This document shows, one piece after another, positions 35,979-42,885 of a stretch of 64,000 nucleotides of DNA (position 1 is its first letter; every line of letters begins with the position of its first letter). Source of the stretch: Spongisporangium articulatum (lineage in GTDB: Bacteria > Actinomycetota > Actinomycetes > Actinomycetales > Kineosporiaceae); contig NZ_JBITLV010000004.1 in the NCBI RefSeq assembly GCF_044465595.1, positions 124,001 to 188,000 of the forward strand. The letters run 5' to 3'. The notes under the pieces were generated by a model that was not told where the DNA came from, did no database searches, and worked only from the letters and a program-made list of their open reading frames with translations. The translations under genes and the position numbers were made by a program.

Positions 35979-36051
35979 TCACAAGCCTGCAACCATTCTG
36001 CGCCTCGTGCTAGTCCCCGCAGAACGGTGAGGTCACAAGCTCTGCTTGTGA
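35979..36051. promoter_or_regulatory. putative LysR-regulator binding region
   Basis: A perfect palindrome TCACAAGC-TCT-GCTTGTGA at 36033-36051 lies 13 bases before the LysR start. A half-site-like TTCACAAGCCTGCA (35979-35992) lies nearer korA. Spaced sites between divergent genes are typical of LysR control. Confidence 0.6.
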
Positions 36052-36064
36052 GAAACTGCTGGTC

Positions 36065-36991
36065 GTGCCGCTGTCACCCCGGGTGCCCGACCTGATCTCG
36101 CTCGACCTGTTGCTGTCCGTGGCCCGCACCGGCAGCCTCGGCGCGGCCGCCCGCGAGCACGGCGTGACCCAGCAGGCGGCCAGCCTGCGCATCCGTCGGC
36201 TCGAGGGGCTGCTCGGCGTCCCGGTGGTGACCCGGTCCCGCCGCGGCAGCAGCCTGACCAGCGCCGGCGTCCTGGTCGCCGACTGGGCCGCGCAGCTGAC
36301 CGAGCTGGCCGCGGGCCTCGACGCCAGCCTCGAGGCGTTGCGCGGGTCGCGCTCGGCGCAGCTGAGGGTCGCGGCCAGTCTGACGGTGGCCGAGTACCTG
36401 ATGCCGCGCTGGTTGGTCACGCTGCAGCACGCGGCGCGGGCGGACGGCGGTCCGGGGTTGGCCGTGCGGCTGCGCGCGGTGAACTCGGACGAGGTCGCCG
36501 AGGAGGTGCTCGCCGCACGCGCGGACCTCGGCTTCGTCGAGGGCCCGCAGGTCGCGCCCGGGCTGGGCTGGGAGCAGGTCGGCGCCGACCAGCTGGTGCT
36601 CGTCGTCCCGCCGGGCCACCCGTGGGCGCGGCGCCGCCGGCCGGTGACCGTCGCCGAACTCGCGGCCACCCCGCTGGTCGCCCGCGAGGCCGGTTCCGGG
36701 ACGCGGCGCGCCTTCGAGGTCGCTCTGCAGGCGGCGGGCGCCGAGCCCGTCGCGCCCAGCCTCGAACTGTCCGGGACGGCGGCCGTGCGCGGCGCGGTGC
36801 TGGCGGGGGCCGGGCCGGCGGTGCTCAGCTCGCTGGCGGTGCAGGACGACGTGAGCTCGGGTCGGTTGCGGGCGGTCGGCGTGGTGGGCCTCGCCCTGCG
36901 TCGACGGCTGCTCGCCGTGTGGGACGCCGGGACGGCGCTCAGCTCACCCGCCGCCGACCTGCTCGCCGTGGCCCGCGCGGCCCGCCGATGA
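36065..36991 (+). CDS. LysR family transcriptional regulator
   Basis: A 308-residue regulator. The winged HTH is at about 10-70: LDLLLSVARTGSLGAAAREHGVTQ, then QQAASLRIRRLEGLLGVPV. The effector-binding domain follows from about 95. GTG start. It diverges from korAB across a palindromic intergenic region, so korAB is the most likely target and a 2-oxoacid or related metabolite the most likely effector; both are inferred. Its TGA stop at 36989-36991 directly abuts the first copy of the 19-bp GATCATG repeat. Confidence 0.9.
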   Translation: MPLSPRVPDLISLDLLLSVARTGSLGAAAREHGVTQQAASLRIRRLEGLLGVPVVTRSRRGSSLTSAGVLVADWAAQLTELAAGLDASLEALRGSRSAQLRVAASLTVAEYLMPRWLVTLQHAARADGGPGLAVRLRAVNSDEVAEEVLAARADLGFVEGPQVAPGLGWEQVGADQLVLVVPPGHPWARRRRPVTVAELAATPLVAREAGSGTRRAFEVALQAAGAEPVAPSLELSGTAAVRGAVLAGAGPAVLSSLAVQDDVSSGRLRAVGVVGLALRRRLLAVWDAGTALSSPAADLLAVARAARR

Positions 36992-37074
36992 TGCGTTTGC
37001 GCATGATCACCACGCCCTATTCGTGATCATGCGCAAACGCAGCATTACCGCGCTGATCATGCGCAAACGCAGCA
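36992..37074. repeat. three copies of the TGCGTTTGCGCATGATCAC repeat
   Basis: Copy 1 (36992-37010) is on the plus strand. Copy 2 (37023-37041) is its exact inverse, separated by 12 bases. Copy 3 (37054-37071) repeats copy 2 directly with a 30-base period; 21 bases are identical between copies 2 and 3. Copies 1 and 2 make a perfect 19-bp stem between the converging LysR and hydrolase genes. Copies 2 and 3 are translated as the hydrolase C-terminus. Confidence 0.9.
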
Positions 37075-37946
37075 CGCAGGAAGCGCCCCGCGGAGTCCAG
37101 CGCCTCACCCGCCTCGTCCAGCGGCAGGGCCGTGCCCTGGAACACGTGGGTCAGGCCCGGCCACGCCTCCAGCGAGACCCGGACGTCCCCGGCGGCGGCC
37201 CGCGCGGTCAGGCGCGTGGCGTCGTCCAGCAGCACCTCGGCCGAGCCGACCTGGACCAGGAGCGGCGGCAGCCCGGCCAGGTCGGCGAACACGGGGCTGA
37301 CCAGCGGTTCGGCCGGGTCGCGACCGGCCAGGTAGCCGGGCGCGTAGGCGCCGATCCGGTCGCGGGTGAACAGCGGGTCGACGCCGTGCTTGGTGTCCAT
37401 GCTGTCGCCGGTGAAGGTCAGGTCGACCCACGGCGAGAACACGACGGCGGACGCGGGCAGCGGGTCGCCGGCCGCCCGCAGCGCCAGCAGCGTGGCGACG
37501 GTCAGACCGCCGCCGGCGGAATCGCCGGCGATCACGAGATTCTCGGGCCGGTGCCCACGGGACAGCAGGTCGCGGTAGGCGGCCACCGCGTCGTCGAGCG
37601 CGGCGGGGAACGGGTGCTCGGGCGCGAGCCGGTAGTCGAGGGAGTAGGCGTTGCCGTTCACCCGCCCGGCCAGCTCCCAGGCCAGCGTGGCGCCCGTGCG
37701 GGCCGAGCCGACCATGTAGCCGCCGCCGTGCAGGTACAGGACGACGGCGGGCCCGGTGCTCGCCGCGACCGCCACCTCGAGTGCGGGGCGGCTGCCGAGC
37801 GTGGTGTCGGTGAGGGCCACGCCGTCGGGCACCGGCCGGCTCAAGCTCTGCTCGAAGATGTCGCGTTGCTGCCCCACGGAGGCGTCGGCGTCGTAGGGAG
37901 CGGAGCGCAGGGCGTCCGCCACGGCCTGGATCTGCTGGATACTCAT
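37017..37946 (-). CDS. alpha/beta hydrolase (HSL-like esterase family)
   Basis: A 309-residue hydrolase of the hormone-sensitive-lipase-like family. The oxyanion motif HGGG is at 73-76 and the nucleophile motif GDSAG at 141-145 (Ser143). The acid is probably in VQVGSAEVLLDD, and the His in GLTHVF near 269. DYRLAPEHPFPAAL is typical. The last 18 residues, with AAFAHDQ and AAFAHDHE, are encoded by the intergenic repeat copies and are not part of the fold. It is divergent from a MarR regulator. Likely substrates are small acyl esters. Confidence 0.9.
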   Translation of the reverse strand: MSIQQIQAVADALRSAPYDADASVGQQRDIFEQSLSRPVPDGVALTDTTLGSRPALEVAVAASTGPAVVLYLHGGGYMVGSARTGATLAWELAGRVNGNAYSLDYRLAPEHPFPAALDDAVAAYRDLLSRGHRPENLVIAGDSAGGGLTVATLLALRAAGDPLPASAVVFSPWVDLTFTGDSMDTKHGVDPLFTRDRIGAYAPGYLAGRDPAEPLVSPVFADLAGLPPLLVQVGSAEVLLDDATRLTARAAAGDVRVSLEAWPGLTHVFQGTALPLDEAGEALDSAGRFLRAAFAHDQRGNAAFAHDHE

Positions 37947-37958
37947 GGCCGGCTCAAG

Positions 37959-37989
37959 TAGATTCTTAGGAATCTAATTCCCAGGAATG
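37959..37989. promoter_or_regulatory. putative MarR operator between hydrolase and marR genes
   Basis: Perfect palindrome TAGATTC-TTAG-GAATCTA (37959-37976). ATTCTTAGGAAT (37962-37973) is repeated as ATTCCCAGGAAT (37978-37989) with a 16-base period. It lies between the divergent start codons 37946 and 38001. Confidence 0.6.
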
Positions 37990-38000
37990 GAAAATTCTCG

Positions 38001-38435
38001 ATGGCCGACGTGGGCGAGTTCTTCATCAGGCTGGTGCGGGCCGAGACGCTGCTCTACAACGCGGTCGACGCCCGGCTGCAGGCCGACTTCGGGCTGTCGC
38101 TCGGGCAGCTGCAGTTCCTGCAGATCGTGGCCCGGCGCGGTACGACCCGGGTGCTCGACCTGGCCACCGAGGTCGGCATCACCGTGGGGGCCACGAGCAA
38201 GGCCGTCGACCGGCTGGTCGAGCGCGGCTGGGCCGAGCGGGCGGCCAACCCCGACGACCGGCGCTCGTCGCTGCTCACGCTGACCCGGTCTGGATCGGCG
38301 TTGCTGATGCGGGCCACCCGGGTCTTCGAGGCCGAGCTGACGGCCCGGTTGCGCGGCGTCGTCACCGACGCGGAGCTGACCCGGACGACGGCCGCCCTCG
38401 CGGCCCTGCACGCGTCGCTGGCCGTCGACCGATGA
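38001..38435 (+). CDS. MarR family transcriptional regulator
   Basis: A 144-residue winged-helix regulator. The recognition region is RVLDLATEVGITVGATSKAVDRLVERGW (split over about residues 50-78). The wing is AANPDDRRSSLLTLT, with the conserved DxR motif. It diverges from the hydrolase gene across a palindromic operator and probably represses both. The ligand is unknown. Its TGA stop directly abuts another set of the 19-bp repeats. Confidence 0.92.
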   Translation: MADVGEFFIRLVRAETLLYNAVDARLQADFGLSLGQLQFLQIVARRGTTRVLDLATEVGITVGATSKAVDRLVERGWAERAANPDDRRSSLLTLTRSGSALLMRATRVFEAELTARLRGVVTDAELTRTTAALAALHASLAVDR

Positions 38436-38516
38436 TGCGTTTGTGCATGATCACGGCGGAGTTGCTGCGTTTGCGCATGATCACCGCGGGGCCTCGGTGA
38501 TCATGCGCAAACGCAG
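38436..38516. repeat. three more copies of the TGCGTTTGCGCATGATCAC repeat
   Basis: Copy 4 (38436-38454, one C to T change) and copy 5 (38466-38484) are direct. Copy 6 (38497-38515) is inverted. Copies 5 and 6 extend to perfect 22-bp arms (38465-38486 and 38495-38516) with an 8-base loop. They lie between the converging marR and coiled-coil genes. Confidence 0.9.
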
Positions 38517-38533
38517 GATTCGGGTCGACGAGG

Positions 38534-39385
38534 TCAGCGGGTGAGGCGCTCGTCGCGTTCGGCGGCCCGCAGGTCGCGCTTGGCCCGGACGAGCGCGTGC
38601 TCGGTCTGGGCGGCCCGGTCACGCAGCTGCGCCAGCTCGGCGGCCAGCTCCTCGTAGCGCTGCGTCACGTCGGCCAGCTCGGCGCGGGCCCCGGCCAGGT
38701 CGCTGTCCAGCGACTCCACGAGAGCCCCTGCGGCCCGGACCTTCTCGGCCGCTGCGGCGCGGCGGGCGTCCCGGGCCGCGGTGTCGGCCTTCGGTTTCGG
38801 GGCGGGCGCCGGCCTCGCGCCCGGCTCATCCGGCACGGCCTTGAACCGCCGTGGTGGGACGACGGGCGCCTCGGGCACCGAGTCCGGGTCGGCCACCGCG
38901 CCGGTCAGGTCGGGTGGCCCCAGCCCGTCCGACGTCAACCCGCGCAGCAGTTGCCCGCTCACCGCGGCGGCGGCGGTGGCCGGGTCGGTCAGCGCCGCGC
39001 GCAATGTCTGGTCGAGCTCGCCCAGCGCCGCGTCGCCGGCCGGCTGGTCGAGCTGGTCGGCCAGCGACCGGGCCACCCCGAGCACCGAGGCGACCACGGC
39101 GGAACGCTCACCCGACAGCGTGCGCAGGCGGGCGCCGTCCAGCTCCTCCTGCGCGGCCCGCATCGCCGCGCCGAGCGCGAGCAGCTCCTCCAGGTCGGAC
39201 TGCCGGTGCCGGGCCAGCATGTTGGCCAGCCACGCCCCGGCCGACGGCTTGCGCAGCTTCTTCACCGTCGCGGCGAGCGCGGCGTCGCCGTCGGCCTTCG
39301 CCGCCTTGGCCAGCGCGTCGCGGCGGGCCACGAAGTCGGCCTGGCCGCCCGCGTACAGCTCGCGCACCGCCTCGGCCAGGTCCAT
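38534..39385 (-). CDS. conserved actinobacterial coiled-coil protein
   Basis: A 283-residue protein. The N-terminal 145 residues are helical (ELYAGGQADFVARRDALAK, then KLRKPSAGAWLANML). A Pro/Ala-rich linker spans about 160-205. The C-terminal 80 residues form a strong coiled coil of Glu, Ala, Leu, Arg and Asp. I know related proteins in many actinobacteria without a function. CATAGT seven bases before the ATG could be a -10 element. It is upstream-adjacent to a VOC protein on the same strand, with a 19-base gap. Confidence 0.75.
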   Translation of the reverse strand: MDLAEAVRELYAGGQADFVARRDALAKAAKADGDAALAATVKKLRKPSAGAWLANMLARHRQSDLEELLALGAAMRAAQEELDGARLRTLSGERSAVVASVLGVARSLADQLDQPAGDAALGELDQTLRAALTDPATAAAAVSGQLLRGLTSDGLGPPDLTGAVADPDSVPEAPVVPPRRFKAVPDEPGARPAPAPKPKADTAARDARRAAAAEKVRAAGALVESLDSDLAGARAELADVTQRYEELAAELAQLRDRAAQTEHALVRAKRDLRAAERDERLTR

Positions 39386-39404
39386 GCCCAGAACTATGGC
39401 CGAA

Positions 39405-39788
39405 CTAGGCCTGCGCCACCGACAGGATGTTGCCCGACGGGTCGGTGAACCACGCGATCCGCGGCCCGGCCGCGGCGATGCCCCGCTCGTCCTGGTCGAA
39501 CCCGTCGTAACGCAGCATCGTCACCCCCCGCCCGACGAGCTCGTCGACCGCCGAATCGATGTCCGGCACCGGGAAGTTCAGGATCGTGAAAGTGGCCGGC
39601 ACGTGGTCCGGTTTCGCGTAGACCAGCACGTCACGACTGCCCTTGATCTGCAGTCGCATCAGGTAGCCCCGCATCGCCTCGTCCTCGACGTCGGCCACAC
39701 CCAGCCCGAGCGTCTCGGCGTAGAACCGCCGCGCCTGCTCGACGTCCTTCACGGCGAATCCGCTGTAGGCCTCGGAATCCGTCAGCAT
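39405..39788 (-). CDS. VOC family (glyoxalase/bleomycin-resistance-like) protein
   Basis: A 127-residue single VOC module with paired beta-alpha-beta units: SGFAVKDVEQARRFYAETLGL near residue 10 and ILNFPVPDIDSAVDELVGRGV near 70. It ends in WFTDPSGNILSVAQ. This fits the standard VOC length. Metal ligands are uncertain and no substrate can be named. The ATG is preceded by GAGGAGATGAG at somewhat long spacing. Confidence 0.88.
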   Translation of the reverse strand: MLTDSEAYSGFAVKDVEQARRFYAETLGLGVADVEDEAMRGYLMRLQIKGSRDVLVYAKPDHVPATFTILNFPVPDIDSAVDELVGRGVTMLRYDGFDQDERGIAAAGPRIAWFTDPSGNILSVAQA

Positions 39789-39842
39789 TGGAACTCATCT
39801 CCTCGCGTTGCGACAAGACACCCAGCCAACACCGTCACCGCC

Positions 39843-39848
39843 TACTGT
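39843..39848 (+). promoter_or_regulatory. -10 element of the ABC permease gene, leaderless start
   Basis: TACTGT lies seven bases before the ATG at 39856. This supports that start over the in-frame codon at 39808. Confidence 0.45.
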
Positions 39849-39855
39849 GCAGGTC

Positions 39856-42800
39856 ATGACCCTCGTTCCCGCGCTGATCCTGGCGCGGGGCCGGGCCGCG
39901 GGGCTGCGGCACGCCGTCCTCATCGCCGCGCTCGCGCTGGGCGCCGCGCTGCCCGTCGTCCTGCAGGCCGGGGCGCTGGTCACCGCCGACGCCGCGCTGG
40001 GCCGGGCGCTCGACGACCTGCCGCTCGCCGACCGCAGCGTCACGGTCAGCCGGGCCGGCCTGCTCACCGACGCCGAGCTCGCCGGCGTCGACGCCGCCGT
40101 GCGGCGCGAGCTGACCGGCCTCGTGGACGACGCGACGCCCCTGCGCAGCCAGGTCGTCTACCACCGGTTGGGCGACACCCACGGCACCGACTTCGTGCTG
40201 GCCGGGACCCAGGACCTGCGCACCGCCGTCCGGCTCACCTCCGGCCGCCCGCCCCGCAGCTGCACGCCGACCCGGTGCGAGGTGCTCGCCGTCCCGGCCG
40301 ATCCGGCGGCCCCGCCCAGCACGGACCCGCACCCGGACGCCGACTCGGGGCTGGTCGTCGTCGGCCGGGCCGTGCGCATCGACCCGCTGCTGCTGTCGGG
40401 GACGTTCGACCCGAAGGCGACGGTGCTGCTGGCCGACGGCGTCGGGCCGGTGAGCCGGGTGGCGCCGCTGGAGCTGATCCAGCGCACCTACGGCTGGGTC
40501 GGCCCGCTCGACCGCGACCAGTTCCGGCGCTCGGGTGTGGCGGCCTGGACGGCGGCCGAAGTCGCGGCCGCGGACCGGCTGTCCCCGTACGGGGCGGCGC
40601 TGACCGCCCCCGACTCGGCGATCGCCGCGGCGGCCGCACGCTCCGACGCCTCGACCGGGCGGTTCGGGCTGCTGGCCGGCAGCTGCGCGGTGCTGCTGCT
40701 GGGCGCCGCGCTGTGCGGGGCCGCGGCGCTGCGCCCCGACCACGTCCGGTTCACGGCCGCGCTGCGCCGCCGCGGGCTGGCCGCCACGCCGCTGCGGCTG
40801 GTCACGCTGGGGGAGGTCGTGCTCGTCTGCGTGGCCGGCTCCCTGGCCGGGCTGGTGCTGGGGGCGGCGGTCAGCGCCGGGACGGCGGGCGTCGCCGGCC
40901 CGCCGGTCGCGGGCACCGTCGACGGCGCGCTGAGCGCGGCCCTGCCGACCGTCGGGGGGCTGGGACTCGCTGCGCTGGCGCTGATCTCGCTGGTCCTGTG
41001 GCCCGCCGCCGCGCGCCCCGCCTGGACCGACGAGCGGGCCACCTGGCGACTGGTCAGCGTGGTTGCCGCGGCGGCCGTGGCCGCCGTCGTGCTGGTCGTC
41101 TCGCGCGGTTCGGCCGGTGCGGACGACCCGCTACTGGTGGTGCTGCCGTCGCTGGTGCTGTTGGCCGCCGCGTTGCTCGCCGCCCGCGCCTGGCCCTGGG
41201 TGGGCCGCGGGGTCTACCGCCTGCTGCCGCGCCGGGCGGTCGGCCTGCGGCTGGGCGTCGCCGGCGTCTCGGCCCACCCGCTGCTGGCCGCGTCGACGGC
41301 GGCTCTGCTGGTCGCCGGGGTCGGCGCCTCCGGGTTCGCGATCTCCTACCGGGCCACGCTGCAACGCGGGGCCGCCGACCAGGCCGCGTTCGTCGTCCCG
41401 CTCGACGTCCGCCTCGCCGCGGGCGCGTCCGGCGCCTCGGTGCTCGGCGCCGGATCGGCCGCCGAGCTGACCGCGGCCGCCGGCGGGAGGTTCGCCCGCC
41501 CGGTGATTCGGACCGCCGGGTCCCTGCGCAGCGGGGCGCAACGCTCCGAGGTCGTGCAGTTCGTCGGGCTGGAACCGGCTGCGCTGGAGGAGGTCCGGCG
41601 CTGGTCGGCGACCGTCGGGGGTGGTGAGGCGGAAGCGGTCGCACGGGCCGTGGCGACATCCGTGCCGGCGACGGGCCTGGCCCTGCCCGCCGGTCGCACG
41701 CTGGCCGTGGCCACCGACGAGGACACCGTGATGGATCTCAGTGCGGTGCTGCGCGCGGACGACGGGCGCGAGCGTTCGCTCCCGTTGAGCGCCGTGCGCG
41801 GGGCGAAAGTGCCTCGCCAGGAGGCGGTCCTGCCCTCGGGGGCCGGCTGGCGGCTCATCGCCCTGACCTACACGCCCGACAACGAGACCGAGACGCTGCG
41901 CGAGCACGGCCTCGCCGAGGACATCCGGACCCGGGCCGCGCTGTCCGGCCGGATCGAGCTCGGGTCGGTGTCCGTGGACGGCGCCCCGCTGACCCACCCG
42001 TGGGCGGGCTGGACCGGTGACGGGCTGTCCGTGCGCGACGGCGGTGAGGCGGTACGCCTGGACTACCGGCTGGACGGCCCCGTCGGCACGATCGCGGCCG
42101 CCCGCACCGTGCGGCTCGCGACGGCGGGCACCCCGGTGCCGGTAGCGGCGGACCCGGTGACCGCCCGCGGGGCCGGGGGTGTGGGCGGGCGGGTCACGCT
42201 GACGCTCAACCAGGAGCCCGTGCAGGCCCGGATCGCCGCCGTGCTGCCCCGGTTCCCGACCGTCGACGGCGGGCGGTTCGTGGTGGCCGACCTGGCCGCG
42301 TTGTCGACCGTGCTCGACCAGCAGTCGCCGGGGACCGCGCAACCCGACGAGCTGTGGGTGTCCGGGACGGGTGGAGCCTCGAATGCCGCTCTGCTGAGCG
42401 GGCTTTCGGTGCAGCGGGCGGTCGGTGTGGAGCGCGACCTGCGCACCGACCCGGTGGCCGTGGGGGCCGTCCGGTTGCTCCTGCTCGCGGCCGGGCTGAC
42501 CGCCCTCGTCGGGCTGGCCGCCCTGGTGCTGCTGGTCGCGGGCGAACGCGACGAGGACGCCGGGGAGCTCTACGCCTGGGAGACCGAGGGCGTGCCGCCC
42601 GCGGTGCTGCGGCACAGCCTGTGGGCCCGGGCCGCGGCGGTGACGGTGCTGGGGGTGCCGGTCGGCGTGCTCGGGGCCCTCGTGCTCACCCGCCTGACCG
42701 CCCGGCTCGTGCCGCTCACCGCGGGCGCCGGGCAGCCCCGGCCGCCGTTGGCCCCGGTGGCGGGGCTCGGGACGGCGACCGTCGCCCTGGTCGGGGCCCT

Positions 42801-42885
42801 CGCCCTGGCGCTGACCTCAGCCGTGCTCGTGGCCGCGCGCAGCTTCCGGGAGCCGTCGCCCGTGCCGCCCGGGACGGGCCGATGA
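39856..42885 (+). CDS. ABC transporter permease, FtsX-like
   Basis: A 1009-residue membrane protein. One helix is near residue 20. A large extracytoplasmic domain follows to about 270, then four to six helices between 275 and 500, a second extracytoplasmic domain (about 510-870) and three C-terminal helices. This is the layout of MacB/FtsX-type permeases with two repeats. It is probably an exporter or an envelope-acting mechanotransmission ABC protein. It overlaps the downstream ATPase gene by four bases (ATGA), so the two work together. Substrate unknown. Confidence 0.85.
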   Translation: MTLVPALILARGRAAGLRHAVLIAALALGAALPVVLQAGALVTADAALGRALDDLPLADRSVTVSRAGLLTDAELAGVDAAVRRELTGLVDDATPLRSQVVYHRLGDTHGTDFVLAGTQDLRTAVRLTSGRPPRSCTPTRCEVLAVPADPAAPPSTDPHPDADSGLVVVGRAVRIDPLLLSGTFDPKATVLLADGVGPVSRVAPLELIQRTYGWVGPLDRDQFRRSGVAAWTAAEVAAADRLSPYGAALTAPDSAIAAAAARSDASTGRFGLLAGSCAVLLLGAALCGAAALRPDHVRFTAALRRRGLAATPLRLVTLGEVVLVCVAGSLAGLVLGAAVSAGTAGVAGPPVAGTVDGALSAALPTVGGLGLAALALISLVLWPAAARPAWTDERATWRLVSVVAAAAVAAVVLVVSRGSAGADDPLLVVLPSLVLLAAALLAARAWPWVGRGVYRLLPRRAVGLRLGVAGVSAHPLLAASTAALLVAGVGASGFAISYRATLQRGAADQAAFVVPLDVRLAAGASGASVLGAGSAAELTAAAGGRFARPVIRTAGSLRSGAQRSEVVQFVGLEPAALEEVRRWSATVGGGEAEAVARAVATSVPATGLALPAGRTLAVATDEDTVMDLSAVLRADDGRERSLPLSAVRGAKVPRQEAVLPSGAGWRLIALTYTPDNETETLREHGLAEDIRTRAALSGRIELGSVSVDGAPLTHPWAGWTGDGLSVRDGGEAVRLDYRLDGPVGTIAAARTVRLATAGTPVPVAADPVTARGAGGVGGRVTLTLNQEPVQARIAAVLPRFPTVDGGRFVVADLAALSTVLDQQSPGTAQPDELWVSGTGGASNAALLSGLSVQRAVGVERDLRTDPVAVGAVRLLLLAAGLTALVGLAALVLLVAGERDEDAGELYAWETEGVPPAVLRHSLWARAAAVTVLGVPVGVLGALVLTRLTARLVPLTAGAGQPRPPLAPVAGLGTATVALVGALALALTSAVLVAARSFREPSPVPPGTGR

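Noticed and set aside
36992..38516. CRISPR array
   Set aside because: The repeats occur in both orientations, have uneven spacers of 8-12 bases and no cas genes are near.
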